In this document: positions 47,647-61,797 of the stretch, piece after piece | Position numbering within the stretch: the first letter of the stretch is position 1 | Layout: every line of letters begins with the position of its first letter | DNA from: Shouchella tritolerans | Lineage (GTDB): Bacteria; Bacillota; Bacilli; Bacillales; Bacillaceae_D | Reading direction: 5' to 3' | DNA length: 64,000 bases | NCBI RefSeq assembly: GCF_025770735.1 | Contig: NZ_JAODPB010000001.1 | Span: 248,001 to 312,000 of the forward strand | The notes under the pieces: model-generated | Seen by the model: only the letters and a program-made list of their open reading frames with translations | Databases searched by the model: none | What the model was told of the DNA's origin: nothing | Translations under genes and position numbers: made by a program

Positions 47647-48096
47647 ATGAAGATTGCGATTGCTTCAGACCACGGCGGAACCAGGCTCCGCGCAGAAATT
47701 ACAGCGATGTTAGAGGAAATGGGGCTTTCCTATAAAGACTTTGGCTGCGATTGTGAAGGCTCTGTCGACTACCCTGATTATGCCCTTCCTGTCGCAGAAA
47801 AAGTGGCGCAAGGAGAGTTTGACCGGGGCATTTTAATTTGCGGGACAGGCATCGGCATGTCGATTGCTGCCAATAAAGTAAAAGGGATCCGCTGTGCCCT
47901 TGTTCATGACACGTTTAGCGCCAAAGCGACAAGGCAGCATAACGATACAAATATGATTGCATTAGGAGAGCGAGTTATAGGCCCCGGACTTGCCGTCGAA
48001 ATTGTGCGAACATGGCTGGGGGAAGCGTTTGAAGGCGGACGCCACCAGACGAGAATTGGCAAAATTGCTGCTTATGAAGAGAAGGCAGGCTTATGA
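47647..48096 (+). CDS. rpiB: Ribose-5-phosphate isomerase B
   Basis: Interconverts ribose 5-phosphate and ribulose 5-phosphate in the pentose phosphate pathway. The 149-residue RpiB/LacAB protein begins KIAIASDHGG, with the catalytic Cys in ICGTGIGMSIAANKV and the RQHNDTNMIALGER segment. AAAGGAGTGTCCAATA precedes the ATG. Its stop overlaps the next start (ATGA), so it is co-translated with ywlG as in B. subtilis. Confidence 0.94.
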   Translation: MKIAIASDHGGTRLRAEITAMLEEMGLSYKDFGCDCEGSVDYPDYALPVAEKVAQGEFDRGILICGTGIGMSIAANKVKGIRCALVHDTFSAKATRQHNDTNMIALGERVIGPGLAVEIVRTWLGEAFEGGRHQTRIGKIAAYEEKAGL

Positions 48097-48638
48097 CGGC
48101 ACTAAAAACGCGCTTGATCGACTTGCTTAGCGAATTTATGAATGAAGCGCCTAATTTGGCGGGGAAACTTTTTGTAGTTGGCGCATCGACAAGTGAAGTG
48201 GGAGGCGGACGGATCGGAAAACAAGGTTCAGAAGAGATTGCCGCCGAACTACATGACGCTTTCGTTCACTTTAGTAAGGAAACAGGGGTCCATCTGCTTT
48301 TTCAATGCTGTGAACATTTAAACCGTGCTTTAGTGGTAGAGCGTGCCATTGCTGATGCCTTTCGGTTCACAGAAGTAGCGGCTGTACCTGTACCTCGGGC
48401 TGGCGGTGCTATGGCTGCGTACGCCTATAAGCATATGCAAAACCCTGTTCTAGTTGAACAAGCTGACTGCGACGCTGGGATTGACATTGGCGATACGTTT
48501 ATCGGCATGCATTTAAAGCCGGTCGCTGTACCTGTGCGCGTTTCAGCAAATTCATTAGGCAGCGCCCACGTGACGTTTGCCTATTCTAGGCCGAAATTGA
48601 TTGGCGGGGAACGGGCGCGCTATTCCCTTAATGATTAG
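48093..48638 (+). CDS. ywlG: YwlG, UPF0340 family
   Basis: A 181-residue conserved Firmicute protein of unknown function. Recognisable family segments are VVGASTSEVGGGRIGKQGS (residues about 27-45), HLLFQCCEHLNRALVVE and PVRVSANSLGSAHVTFAYS. No known catalytic motif or membrane helix is visible. It overlaps rpiB by four bases and always accompanies it in Bacillus, which suggests a linked function that is not known. Confidence 0.88.
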   Translation: MTALKTRLIDLLSEFMNEAPNLAGKLFVVGASTSEVGGGRIGKQGSEEIAAELHDAFVHFSKETGVHLLFQCCEHLNRALVVERAIADAFRFTEVAAVPVPRAGGAMAAYAYKHMQNPVLVEQADCDAGIDIGDTFIGMHLKPVAVPVRVSANSLGSAHVTFAYSRPKLIGGERARYSLND

Positions 48639-48671
48639 CGCTATCACGGTTGCGGCGATCCGCTATAATGG

Positions 48672-48720
48672 AGCGTTGCTGCCAGTGTAAACAATGGAAC
48701 GTAGATGGCAACGTCCTTTT
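48672..48720 (+). terminator. Possible terminator after ywlG
   Basis: AGCGTTGC-T-GCCA pairs with TGGCAACG with one bulge, followed by TCCTTTT. The loop is long (about 20 bases), so strength is uncertain. The remaining 140 bases before glyA are AT-rich, and I could not fix a promoter there. Confidence 0.5.
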
Positions 48721-48864
48721 AAATGAAAATGGATAACGGTTGAAACTGAATAAAAGAAAAAAATCGGTTATTATCTTACGGAAAAACCTATTCTTTTAGT
48801 GATATATACGATAAAATGAAAAGCAATTAGACCAAAAAACGAATGTTGTTGAGAGGGGCAGGGT

Positions 48865-50121
48865 ATGATGGAACATTTAAAAACGCAAGATCCAGCCGTA
48901 TTTGAAGCGATTCGCCAAGAACTTGGCCGGCAACGAGACAAAATTGAATTGATTGCTTCAGAGAACTTTGTCAGCGAAGCGGTTATGGAAGCACAAGGGT
49001 CGGTCTTGACGAATAAATATGCAGAAGGCTATCCTGGTCGCCGTTATTATGGTGGCTGCGAGTATGTCGATATTGCTGAAGACGTCGCGCGCGACAGAGC
49101 GAAAAAACTTTTTGGCGCCGCATATGTTAATGTTCAGCCGCATTCTGGCGCACAAGCAAACATGGGCGTTTATTTTACTATTCTTGAACATGGAGACACG
49201 GTGCTTGGCATGAACTTGTCCCATGGCGGCCATTTAACGCACGGCAGCCCAGTCAATTTTAGTGGCATCCAATACCGTTTTGTGGAATACGGCGTCCGTG
49301 AAGATGACCAGCGCATCGATTATGAAGCTGTTAGAGAAGCAGCCAAGACGCATCAGCCTAAATTAATTGTAGCCGGAGCGAGTGCTTACCCCCGTGAAAT
49401 CGACTTTAAAAAATTCCGGGAAATTGCTGATGAAGTTGGCGCTTATCTTATGGTAGACATGGCCCATATTGCCGGTCTTGTAGCTGCAGGCTTGCATCAA
49501 AACCCTGTGCCACATGCCCATTTTGTCACAACAACGACTCATAAAACGTTGCGTGGCCCACGGGGCGGCATGATTTTGTGCAATGAGGAAACGGCGGAGG
49601 AATTTGGGAAAAAGCTCGATAAATCGATCTTTCCAGGCATTCAAGGCGGCCCGCTTATGCACGTGATCGCTGCAAAAGCGGTTGCCTTCGGAGAAGCATT
49701 GACAGATGAATTTAAAACGTATGCTAAGCACATCATTGCCAATGCAAAGCGCCTTGGCGAAAAGTTACAAGCCGAAGGCGTGGACATCGTTTCCGGTGGT
49801 ACGGATAACCATTTGCTGTTACTTGATTTGCGTTCCTTGCAATTGACTGGCAAAGTCGCTGAAAAAGCGTTGGACGCTATTGGCATTACAACCAATAAAA
49901 ATGCGATTCCATTTGATCCTGAAAAGCCATTTGTAACGAGTGGCATTCGAATTGGCACTGCAGCCGTTACATCTCGTGGCTTAGGGGAAAACGAAATGGA
50001 TGAAATTGGCGAACTCATTGCGATGACGCTCAAAAACATCGATAATGAAGAAGCGCTAAACAGCGTCCGTTCACGTGTTGCCGCATTGACAAAAACATTC
50101 CCGATGTACCCAAATTTGTAA
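48865..50121 (+). CDS. glyA: Serine hydroxymethyltransferase
   Basis: PLP enzyme that converts serine and tetrahydrofolate to glycine and methylene-tetrahydrofolate. The 418-residue protein has [10 protein letters not shown] near the N-terminus, the YGGCEYVD substrate motif, HSGAQAN, the PLP-lysine in [14 protein letters not shown], and GGTDNHL. Length is the family norm. Two consecutive ATGs follow GAGAGGGGCAGGGT; the first is used. B. subtilis glyA is PurR-controlled; I looked for a PurR box and could not confirm one. Confidence 0.96.
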   Translation: MMEHLKTQDPAVFEAIRQELGRQRDKIELIASENFVSEAVMEAQGSVLTNKYAEGYPGRRYYGGCEYVDIAEDVARDRAKKLFGAAYVNVQPHSGAQANMGVYFTILEHGDTVLGMNLSHGGHLTHGSPVNFSGIQYRFVEYGVREDDQRIDYEAVREAAKTHQPKLIVAGASAYPREIDFKKFREIADEVGAYLMVDMAHIAGLVAAGLHQNPVPHAHFVTTTTHKTLRGPRGGMILCNEETAEEFGKKLDKSIFPGIQGGPLMHVIAAKAVAFGEALTDEFKTYAKHIIANAKRLGEKLQAEGVDIVSGGTDNHLLLLDLRSLQLTGKVAEKALDAIGITTNKNAIPFDPEKPFVTSGIRIGTAAVTSRGLGENEMDEIGELIAMTLKNIDNEEALNSVRSRVAALTKTFPMYPNL

Positions 50122-50127
50122 ATTGAA

Positions 50128-50153
50128 GCAGCCTTCTTGTACAAGAAGGCTGC
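50128..50153. terminator. Perfect hairpin at the glyA 3' end, abutting repeat copy F
   Basis: GCAGCCTTCTTGT (50128-50140) and ACAAGAAGGCTGC (50141-50153) are a perfect 13-bp palindrome. The T-rich side (TTCAATTT) is on the minus strand; on the plus strand the repeat follows directly. Confidence 0.6.
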
Positions 50154-50277
50154 AGACCGTAGACAAACGCGCGCATACGTCGTCGTTTGTCTCGGTCATA
50201 TCCTCATGAACCCCCGTTCTATTCGCATCTTCCCTCGCCTGCACTCCTAGTCTGTCAAACGTTTTCTATCAGTCTGT
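50152..50277 (-). repeat. Dispersed TIR element, copy F (full length, 126 bp)
   Basis: On the minus strand it runs from CAGACTGATAGAAAACGTTTG to GCGTTTGTCTACGGTCTGC and closely matches copies B and E, including GCGAATAGAACGGGGGTTC. Unlike the other full copies, no minus-strand gene lies upstream of it. Confidence 0.88.
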
Positions 50278-50315
50278 TGATTTTGTTGGCAAATCGTGTG
50301 TTTTTGAAGTTTCAC

Positions 50316-50345
50316 TTGAAGGAGAAAGGGGTCTTCATGTAAAAT
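50316..50345 (+). promoter_or_regulatory. Probable SigA promoter of upp
   Basis: TTGAAG (50316-50321), 18-bp spacer, TAAAAT (50340-50345), 50 bases before the upp start. Confidence 0.65.
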
Positions 50346-50394
50346 CAATCAGAGTGTGTCGAAAAATGGCGATATAGGAAAAGGAGTGTAAGAG

Positions 50395-51024
50395 ATGGGA
50401 AAAGTGCATGTTTTGGATCACCCGCTGATTCAGCATAAGCTATCTTATATTCGTGATAAGCATACAGGTACAAAAGAATTCCGCGAGCTCGTTGATGAAG
50501 TTGCGGCCTTAATGGCGTTTGAAGTGACTCGTGATCTGCCTTTGGAGGCTGCAGAAATCGAAACACCTGTCGGTCCAGCTAAAGTACAAAAGCTGGCAGG
50601 GAAAAAATTAGGTTTGGTTCCGATTTTGCGCGCAGGTATTGGCATGTCAGAAGGGATTTTGCGTATGATTCCTGCTGCTCGTGTTGGCCATGTCGGCTTG
50701 TATCGTGATCCTGAAACGCTAAAGCCCCATGAGTACTACGTGAAGCTACCGAATGATGTTGAAGAGCGGGAATTGCTTGTCATCGATCCAATGTTGGCAA
50801 CAGGTGGCTCTGTCGTCGAAGCAATCAATAGTTTGAAAAAGCGCGGTGCAAAAAGCATGCGTCTCATTTGCCTTGTAGCTGCTCCTGAAGGTGTCGCTTA
50901 CGTACAAAAGGAACATCCTGATGTCGACATTTACTTAGCTGCCCTTGATGAAAAACTAAATGAAAAAGGCTACATTGTGCCAGGACTTGGCGATGCTGGC
51001 GATCGGTTGTTTGGAACAAAATAA
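50395..51024 (+). CDS. upp: Uracil phosphoribosyltransferase
   Basis: Salvages uracil to UMP with PRPP. The 209-residue enzyme has the PRPP loop [16 protein letters not shown], the [16 protein letters not shown] segment and the uracil-binding [15 protein letters not shown] tail. AAAGGAGTGTAAGAG precedes the ATG. In B. subtilis glyA-upp-atpI are consecutive; here a GNAT gene and vpr lie between upp and the atp operon. Confidence 0.96.
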   Translation: MGKVHVLDHPLIQHKLSYIRDKHTGTKEFRELVDEVAALMAFEVTRDLPLEAAEIETPVGPAKVQKLAGKKLGLVPILRAGIGMSEGILRMIPAARVGHVGLYRDPETLKPHEYYVKLPNDVEERELLVIDPMLATGGSVVEAINSLKKRGAKSMRLICLVAAPEGVAYVQKEHPDVDIYLAALDEKLNEKGYIVPGLGDAGDRLFGTK

Positions 51025-51036
51025 CGAACGAGTAGT

Positions 51037-51077
51037 CGCTCACATTCATGCATGGCGGGAATGTGGGCGCTCCTTTG
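51037..51077 (+). terminator. Terminator of upp within the convergent GNAT gene end
   Basis: CGCTCACATTC (51037-51047) pairs with GAATGTGGGCG (51059-51069) with one G-U pair; the tail CTCCTTTG is weak. Confidence 0.6.
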
Positions 51078-51519
51078 TAGAAAAGTCGATTTCATAGCAA
51101 GGAAAGCCTTGTCCCTCTTGGTGGACAGGTTGATAGCCGAGCCTTTCATAAAAGGCGGACGCGCTGAAAGAAGCATGCCATTGCAGCCAAGTAGCATGGC
51201 GTATGTGCGACCATCGAAGAACGCCTTTAAATAGTTGCCGTCCTGCGCCTTTTGACCTGTGTTCAGGAAGGACATACAATTCATGAAGGCGGCATAGCTT
51301 CGTACCGGTACGTAAATGCACGCCAAAATCTTGTGCCCACACGTAGCCGATTAACTCGTCTTTTTCTTCGGCGACGGCAATATAATGGTGTGAATCGTTG
51401 GAGTATCGCTTAAACCGGTGCTCTAAATTATGTTTGTCGTCAGGGCTTCCTTGTTCCATCATTAGTTTGCATAAGGATGGTCCATCGTGTTGGACCGATT
51501 CGCGAATGAGCATGTTCAT
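51046..51519 (-). CDS. GNAT family N-acetyltransferase
   Basis: A 157-residue acetyl-CoA-dependent N-acetyltransferase of unknown substrate. The GNAT pattern is complete: LIRESVQHDGPSLCKLM at the start, DELIGYVWAQDF (beta 4), LHELYVLPEHRSKGAGRQLFKG with the acetyl-CoA loop, and SASAFYERLGYQPV at the end. The ATG at 51519 follows GGAGGGAGCGCAA; an in-frame codon at 51540 is upstream of that site. It converges on upp, and its start lies just beside the DnaA-box cluster that precedes vpr, so both divergent genes could be influenced by DnaA. Confidence 0.87.
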   Translation of the reverse strand: MNMLIRESVQHDGPSLCKLMMEQGSPDDKHNLEHRFKRYSNDSHHYIAVAEEKDELIGYVWAQDFGVHLRTGTKLCRLHELYVLPEHRSKGAGRQLFKGVLRWSHIRHATWLQWHASFSASAFYERLGYQPVHQEGQGFPCYEIDFSTKERPHSRHA

Positions 51520-51540
51520 TTGCGCTCCCTCCAAATTCAA

Positions 51541-51633
51541 TTATCCACATAACCCTCAGAATTACCCACAGCAATCATTAGTTATCAACAGAAAAACATG
51601 ATTTTATCCACAGTTATAAACATTCTATGCACA
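51541..51633 (+). promoter_or_regulatory. Phased DnaA-box array upstream of vpr
   Basis: Boxes on the same strand start at 51541 (TTATCCACA), 51562 (TTACCCACA), 51582 (TTATCAACA), 51604 (TTATCCACA) and weakly 51625 (CTATGCACA). Intervals are 21, 20, 22 and 21 bp, two helical turns each. In B. subtilis, DnaA is known to bind a cluster near vpr. Confidence 0.85.
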
Positions 51634-51708
51634 AAAATCGCTTTCCTGCATAGTGCGCCGTTTCTGTACACATACTACACGTTACGACACGCAGTAGGGG
51701 AGATCATA

Positions 51709-53988
51709 ATGAAACGAGTGCAAGCTTGCATACTGCTGGTTTTATTAGGTTGTTCAGGACTTATTCCGCACATGGCGGCTGCCGAGACTTATCCTGTTAC
51801 GCCAAGGGCGACGGAAACAGTGTCCGACGAGCAGCAAAGCGGCAGGCGAGTCGTCATTGTATCGGCGAAAGGGAATGTTGACAACGCAGTAGAACAAGTA
51901 AAGGATGCGGTTCCTTCAGCCAAAATTAGGCATGTCTTTAAAATTGTTTACGGAGGATTTTCGCTAGATTTATTAGAAGAAGACATCAATGTTTTAAAAA
52001 AATTAGACGGTATTGCCCGTGTTGATGATATTGCTATTTACCAGCCAAGCCTTGAAGGCAGTATTTCATTTGTAGGCGCAGGGAAAAGCGAAAAGCGCCA
52101 CGTGGGGCCAGGAGGGGAAGCATTGACTGGCAAAGGCGTCAAAGTCGGCGTTATTGATACAGGAGTGGATTATGAACATCCTGATTTGCGCGCCAATGTG
52201 AAAGGTGGTTACGATGTTATCGATGAGGATGAAGACCCAATGGAAACAAAAGCGGACCAAGGAGAGCCGACTTTCCATGGAACGCACGTTGCTGGCGTCA
52301 TTGCTGCCAATGGCCGCATAAAAGGAGTTGCCCCTGAAGCAGAAATTTATGCTTACCGCGCTCTTGGACCAGGCGGGCAAGGGACGACTGAGCAAGTTTT
52401 GGAAGCGATTGAAAAAGCGGTTGCCGATGGGGTGGACGTTTTAAATTTATCACTTGGAAATACGGTGAATGGACCTGATTGGCCAACTAGCCTTGCTTTG
52501 GATCGTGCAGTTGACAAAGGCGTAGTCGCTGTGACTTCAAGTGGCAACAGCGGACCGAATATGTGGACTGTCGGTTCACCTGGGACTTCGGCGAAAGCGA
52601 TCTCTGTTGGCGCATCTCTTCCGCCAGTGGAAATTCCTTATATGACATTGACAAATGAAAAGGAGCACCGGCTTGAATTGACGCCACTCGTTGGCGCAAG
52701 ACCGTGGAAGCTTAAGCGCGACATTCCTATTGTCGAAGCGGGACACGGGCTAGTATCTGATTATAAGGGCATTGATGCAAAAGGAAAGCTCGTCTTAGTG
52801 AAAAGGGGTCGCTCTACTTTTGCTGAAAAAATGGAGACTGCACGAAAGGCGGGCGCAACTGGGATTTTAATTTACAATAATTTAAAAGGAAATTTTGCAG
52901 GGGGCGTTATACAGCCAGTTGATTTAATCGGGGCAAGCCTAAGCAAAGAAGACGGCGAATGGCTGCTTGAACAACTTGCCCATTCAAAAAAAGAATTGTC
53001 CGTGCGTACTGGCTATGAACAAAAGCAAGACTTGCTGGCGTCGTTTAGTTCGAGAGGGCCAGTTACTGAAACATGGGAAGTGAAACCAGATCTAGTTGCT
53101 CCAGGAGTGGCAATCCAGAGTACCGTGCCAAAAGGTTATTTAGGTTTAAACGGAACGAGCATGGCAAGTCCCCATGTGACAGGCGCGGCGGCCCTTTTGA
53201 TCCAACAACATCCAGACTGGAACCCTGAACAAGTAAAAGCGGCTTTAATGAACACAACGAAGCGCTTAGTCGATGAGCAGGGAAGGGAGTACATGCCCCA
53301 CGAACAAGGTGCAGGAAGGCTTCAAGTAGACAAGGCGCTTGAAACGAAAACGCTTGTATACCCAAGTTCGCTTACATTCGGCACTTGGGAAAAAAAAGCC
53401 CCACGCACAAAAAGAGAGCTGACGATCACGATTGAAAACATGGAAAGCAAAGCGAGAGTGTACCATATTGCTCCGCCACTAGGAGAGTTGGATGGAATTG
53501 AATGGGAAACCCCTTTTTCGGTAACCGTTGGGCCCACTGAAAAGAAGCAAGTGACTCTTGCTGCTGACATTGATCCGGCGCTTTTGCAAGAAGGGCTCCA
53601 TGCCGGCACGGTCGAAATTACAGGCGGGAGCGACACGATCAGCCTCCCATATGTGTTGTTTATGGAAGAACCGAATTACCCACGGGTGATGGCATTTCAA
53701 TTTGCCCATGGCGATGCTAAAAACAGTTATTACTACGAGTACTATTTGCCAGGAGGGGCAGAGGAATCAGGGATCGCCTTGTTTGATCCTGACACGTTTG
53801 AATTTGTAGATATCCTTGTCTCCCATGAAAATTCTGAGCGTGGAATGGTGAGTGGCGAACTATCTGATTTGGATGTAGCTCCAGGCCGATACAGAGCGTT
53901 AGTGTTTGCGAAAAGTGAAGGTGTAAAAGACACAATCGAGGCTTTCATTGACGTCGGGGAGCCGCCCCTTTTCCCGATAGAAGGCTAA
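51709..53988 (+). CDS. vpr: Secreted subtilisin-like serine protease Vpr
   Basis: Extracellular minor serine protease. The 759-residue precursor has a signal peptide (residues 1-25, with ACILLVLLGCSGLIPHMAAA), an I9 inhibitor propeptide (about 46-112), and the S8 domain with the triad Asp150 (VGVIDTGVDYEHPDL), His190 (FHGTHVAGVIAANG) and Ser near 484 (GTSMASPHVTGAAAL). A PA domain is inserted at about 330-430 (KGKLVLVKRGRSTFAEK), and a Fn3/Ig-like C-terminal part follows. It is shorter than the 806-residue B. subtilis Vpr. The ATG at 51709 follows AGGGGAGA. A phased DnaA-box array lies 80-170 bases upstream. Confidence 0.93.
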   Translation: MKRVQACILLVLLGCSGLIPHMAAAETYPVTPRATETVSDEQQSGRRVVIVSAKGNVDNAVEQVKDAVPSAKIRHVFKIVYGGFSLDLLEEDINVLKKLDGIARVDDIAIYQPSLEGSISFVGAGKSEKRHVGPGGEALTGKGVKVGVIDTGVDYEHPDLRANVKGGYDVIDEDEDPMETKADQGEPTFHGTHVAGVIAANGRIKGVAPEAEIYAYRALGPGGQGTTEQVLEAIEKAVADGVDVLNLSLGNTVNGPDWPTSLALDRAVDKGVVAVTSSGNSGPNMWTVGSPGTSAKAISVGASLPPVEIPYMTLTNEKEHRLELTPLVGARPWKLKRDIPIVEAGHGLVSDYKGIDAKGKLVLVKRGRSTFAEKMETARKAGATGILIYNNLKGNFAGGVIQPVDLIGASLSKEDGEWLLEQLAHSKKELSVRTGYEQKQDLLASFSSRGPVTETWEVKPDLVAPGVAIQSTVPKGYLGLNGTSMASPHVTGAAALLIQQHPDWNPEQVKAALMNTTKRLVDEQGREYMPHEQGAGRLQVDKALETKTLVYPSSLTFGTWEKKAPRTKRELTITIENMESKARVYHIAPPLGELDGIEWETPFSVTVGPTEKKQVTLAADIDPALLQEGLHAGTVEITGGSDTISLPYVLFMEEPNYPRVMAFQFAHGDAKNSYYYEYYLPGGAEESGIALFDPDTFEFVDILVSHENSERGMVSGELSDLDVAPGRYRALVFAKSEGVKDTIEAFIDVGEPPLFPIEG

Positions 53989-54030
53989 TACACGAAAAAA
54001 CCGCGATTACTGGCGGTTTTTCGTGTATTT
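53987..54030. terminator. Long terminator hairpin after vpr
   Basis: AATACACGAAAAAACCGC (53987-54004) pairs with GCGGTTTTTCGTGTATT (54013-54029); the stem itself carries the A/T runs, so it can act in either direction. It overlaps the vpr stop codon. Confidence 0.85.
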
Positions 54031-54343
54031 GGACATATGTAGAGCGTTTTGTCAATTGGTCATCGCCCTTCCTTCAGACGAATTCTAGGGGGATCGGATT
54101 TTTTATATGTCGGCTAGGGCAAAAAAATGCCTCTGTTCATATGGATAGCGCTTTATTTGGGAAATCTCAAACAATACTATGACAGTTGTGTGAACAAATA
54201 GAGGCTCTTTCATAACTCTTGTGATTTCCTTGTAAAATTCGTTGACACCGGGGGGTGGCTATTGTACGATTATAAGGGTCCTCATGATAAGGGTTACATG
54301 TGCGTTATGAATGGGTTTGCAATATGCGATGGAGGTCGTATCA
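54031..54343. other. Intergenic region upstream of the atp operon
   Basis: No gene is seen in these 313 bases. They hold a 95-bp imperfect inverted-repeat structure (54128-54215) and the atp promoter at 54242-54270. Confidence 0.6.
54242..54270 (+). promoter_or_regulatory. SigA promoter of the atp operon
   Basis: TTGACA (54242-54247, exact consensus), 17-bp spacer, TACGAT (54265-54270). The leader to the atpZ start is about 67 nt. Confidence 0.75.
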
Positions 54344-54568
54344 TTGTCTAAACCAAACCGGAATCCGATGCGTGCGTTTGCGCTTGTGTCCATCATCACT
54401 TCCTACGTTGTTGGTGGTGTTGTTGGCGGGTTATTTCTTGGACTTTGGCTCGACAAATTGTTTGGGTTAGAACCCCTTTTTTTGATTATTTGCTTGTTAG
54501 CTGGCCTAGGGACTGGTACATATGGCATTTATAAAGCGGTTCAGCCATTTTTAGGAGACGATCAATAG
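54344..54568 (+). CDS. atpZ: AtpZ, ATP synthase-associated membrane protein
   Basis: A 74-residue protein with two membrane helices (ALVSIITSYVVGGVVGGLF and LFLIICLLAGLGTGTYGIY), of the ATPase gene 1/AtpQ type. In alkaliphilic Bacillus, AtpZ precedes AtpI and has been linked with Mg2+/Ca2+ uptake supporting the synthase. The start is TTG at 54344, eight bases after GGAGG; the in-frame ATG at 54329 overlaps that site. Its stop overlaps the atpI GTG (TAGTG). Presence of this gene fits the alkaliphile reading of the window. Confidence 0.82.
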   Translation: MSKPNRNPMRAFALVSIITSYVVGGVVGGLFLGLWLDKLFGLEPLFLIICLLAGLGTGTYGIYKAVQPFLGDDQ

Positions 54569-54966
54569 TGCCGGAACCGAAGAACCTTTTAAAACAGCAA
54601 ATGTGGCATTATTCGTGTATAGTTGGATTTATCAGTCTCATTTTCGTTATAGGTTCTATCTTTACACCACTCCAAACGATTTTCCTCGGCCTTTTACTAG
54701 GCGTCTCTGTCAGCTATTTGAATTTGTGGATCACTTACCACAACGCAAGCGTCATAGGAACGAGCGTCGCTCCGTCGAAACGACCCTTTATGGTTTTCGC
54801 GGGATTGGGATTTGTGTTTCGACTCATCTTTGCGTTCATAGCGATTTGGCTGGCTCTTCAATTTCCTGAAAACATCCATATTGTTGCGGTTGTGGTTGGG
54901 CTAGGGCTGCTATACGGTGTGATGATGGTCGACATGTTCATAAAAGCTCTCATACGAAAGAGGTGA
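54568..54966 (+). CDS. atpI: ATP synthase protein I
   Basis: Assembly factor that helps build the c-ring. The 132-residue protein has four membrane helices, with basic ends (SKRPF, KALIRKR) and an RLIFAFIAIWLALQF segment typical of AtpI. The start is GTG overlapping the atpZ stop by one base, so translation is coupled. Sequence conservation in AtpI is low in general; the identification rests on topology, size and position before atpB. Confidence 0.85.
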   Translation: MPEPKNLLKQQMWHYSCIVGFISLIFVIGSIFTPLQTIFLGLLLGVSVSYLNLWITYHNASVIGTSVAPSKRPFMVFAGLGFVFRLIFAFIAIWLALQFPENIHIVAVVVGLGLLYGVMMVDMFIKALIRKR

Positions 54967-55689
<723 letters not shown>

Positions 55690-55746
55690 TATTTCGTGAT
55701 TCTCGCTCAATTTCAGAGCTTAGTTACTATAAAATTTAAACCTTAA

Positions 55747-55977
<231 letters not shown>

Positions 55978-55995
55978 CGCAAACATTTTATAGTT

Positions 55996-56045
55996 TGACT
56001 AGAGGGGCGACAGTGTTCTACAAAACAGAACCTCTCGCCTTTATT
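55996..56045 (+). other. Intra-operon hairpin between atpE and atpF
   Basis: GGCGA pairs with TCGCC and GTTCT with AGAAC around ACAAA, with a small internal loop, followed by TTTATTT. It resembles a weak terminator or an RNA processing/stability element that could give extra subunit c relative to the distal genes. Confidence 0.55.
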
Positions 56046-56083
56046 TATGCAAGGACGATTACTTCTGCAAAAGGGGTGTAAAC

Positions 56084-56565
56084 ATGGTCATCGAATGGGG
56101 CACAGCCCTCTACCAACTATTGGCATTCGCTGTGTTGCTTTTAATTCTTTCTAAATTTGCCCTCAAGCCGCTTCTTGGCGTTATGCAAAAACGGCAAGAT
56201 ATGATTAATGAGCAAATTGATTCAGCGGAACAAAATCGCAAGGAAGCTGAAAAACTGCTTGCAGAACAGCGGGAAGAAATGCAAAAGGCGCGAGTCGAAG
56301 CGCGTGAACTGATTGAAAATGCAAAAAAAGCAGGCGAACAGCAAGGGCAGGAAATGGTCCGCGCCGCCAAAGAAGAAGCACAGCGCATTCATCAGCAAGC
56401 GTTGGCGGAAATCCAAAACGAAAAAGACCAGGCTGTAGCCGCTCTTCGCGAACAGGTTGCGTCTCTCTCTGTCTTAATTGCACAGAAAGTTATTGAAAAA
56501 GAACTTGACGCAAGCGAGCAAGACCAGCTTGTCCAAGAGTATCTTAAACAAGCGAGCGAAGAGCT

Positions 56566-56569
<4 letters not shown>
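56084..56569 (+). CDS. atpF: ATP synthase subunit b
   Basis: Peripheral stalk subunit. The 161 residues have one N-terminal membrane helix ([18 protein letters not shown]) and a long Glu/Lys/Gln-rich coiled coil from residue 45 to the end, with few glycines or prolines, as expected of the dimeric b stalk. AAAAGGGGTG precedes the ATG at good spacing. The stop overlaps the atpH start (ATGA), so the two stalk subunits are co-translated. Confidence 0.95.
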
Positions 56570-59560
<2,991 letters not shown>

Positions 59561-59579
59561 AACAAATGCTTATTAGTAG

Positions 59580-61004
<1,425 letters not shown>

Positions 61005-61072
61005 ATCAATGCACAAGGAAACAGCTGTATTTGTTTCCTTGTCGCCTGATTGCCGACAGAGGAGGGGTACAC

Positions 61073-61474
61073 GTGGCAACGATACAAGTCAGTGTCATCA
61101 CGCCTGACGGGGCTGTCTATGAAGGAGATGCCGAATTGGTTGTCGTTAAGACAGCGGAAGGCGAACTTGGCATCAAAGCAAAACATATTCCGCTTGTCAG
61201 TCCGCTTGCTGTAGGCCCTGCTCGGTTCATAAAAGAAGGGAAAGAAGAACAGGTCGCTGTTTCAAGCGGATTTGTAGAAGTCAGGCCAGACCATGTCTCT
61301 ATTCTGGCCGAAGCGGCCGAACGTCCCGAGCAAATTGACACCGAACGTGCCCAAAAGGCAAAAAAACGTGCCGAGCAGCGGTTAGCAAGTGAGCATGTTG
61401 ACAGAAAGCGGGCGGAAGCAGCCCTTCAACGTGCGATCACAAGAATGGATGTCGCCAAACATAAAGGCGCATAA
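61073..61474 (+). CDS. atpC: ATP synthase subunit epsilon
   Basis: Rotor-associated regulatory subunit. The 133-residue protein has the N-terminal beta-sandwich ([36 protein letters not shown]) and a C-terminal helical hairpin rich in Ala, Arg and Glu, which can inhibit hydrolysis. The start is GTG at 61073 after GAGGAGGGG. It is the last gene of the operon and is followed by a strong terminator. Confidence 0.95.
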   Translation: MATIQVSVITPDGAVYEGDAELVVVKTAEGELGIKAKHIPLVSPLAVGPARFIKEGKEEQVAVSSGFVEVRPDHVSILAEAAERPEQIDTERAQKAKKRAEQRLASEHVDRKRAEAALQRAITRMDVAKHKGA

Positions 61475-61500
61475 GCTGGCGAAATTGTAATCCAACGTAA

Positions 61501-61558
61501 AAATGTCAAAAATCCCGTAAAATCTTTTAAAGGTTGGCGGGATTTTTGACATTTTTTT
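61501..61558 (+). terminator. Rho-independent terminator of the atp operon
   Basis: AAATGTCAAAAATCCCG (61501-61517) pairs with CGGGATTTTTGACATTT (61538-61554), then further T residues. The 17-bp stem is one of the longest in the window. Confidence 0.93.
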
Positions 61559-61797
61559 AGTGAAAAACCGGTTAAAAAAGAAGGCAGAAGTGGTATGAAA
61601 ACATTAATGGGGCCTCGTTCAATAATTGCGTCATTTTGTGACAAAACGTTCAAAAAATAAACTTTGTAAAATCGGTAAATCGGGACGTTAAACGCTGGCT
61701 TTTTTAGAACAAATCCGTTATGATGATTAATGGATTGCAATCGTTTGGCTTGACAAGTGCTTAACTGCAATCAATAGCAAGAAATGGGGTCATTTTT
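61559..61797. other. Intergenic region between atp terminator and ywzB
   Basis: No gene is visible. A TTGACA at 61750-61755 has a weak -10 (AATAGC) at 17 bp and could start the ywzB transcript. A small palindrome, TTTTGTGACAAAA, lies near 61633-61645; I cannot assign a regulator to it. Confidence 0.4.

Noticed and set aside
48721-48864. Possible PurR box before glyA
   Set aside because: ATCGGTTAT and TTACGGAAA fragments do not match the PurR consensus on either strand.
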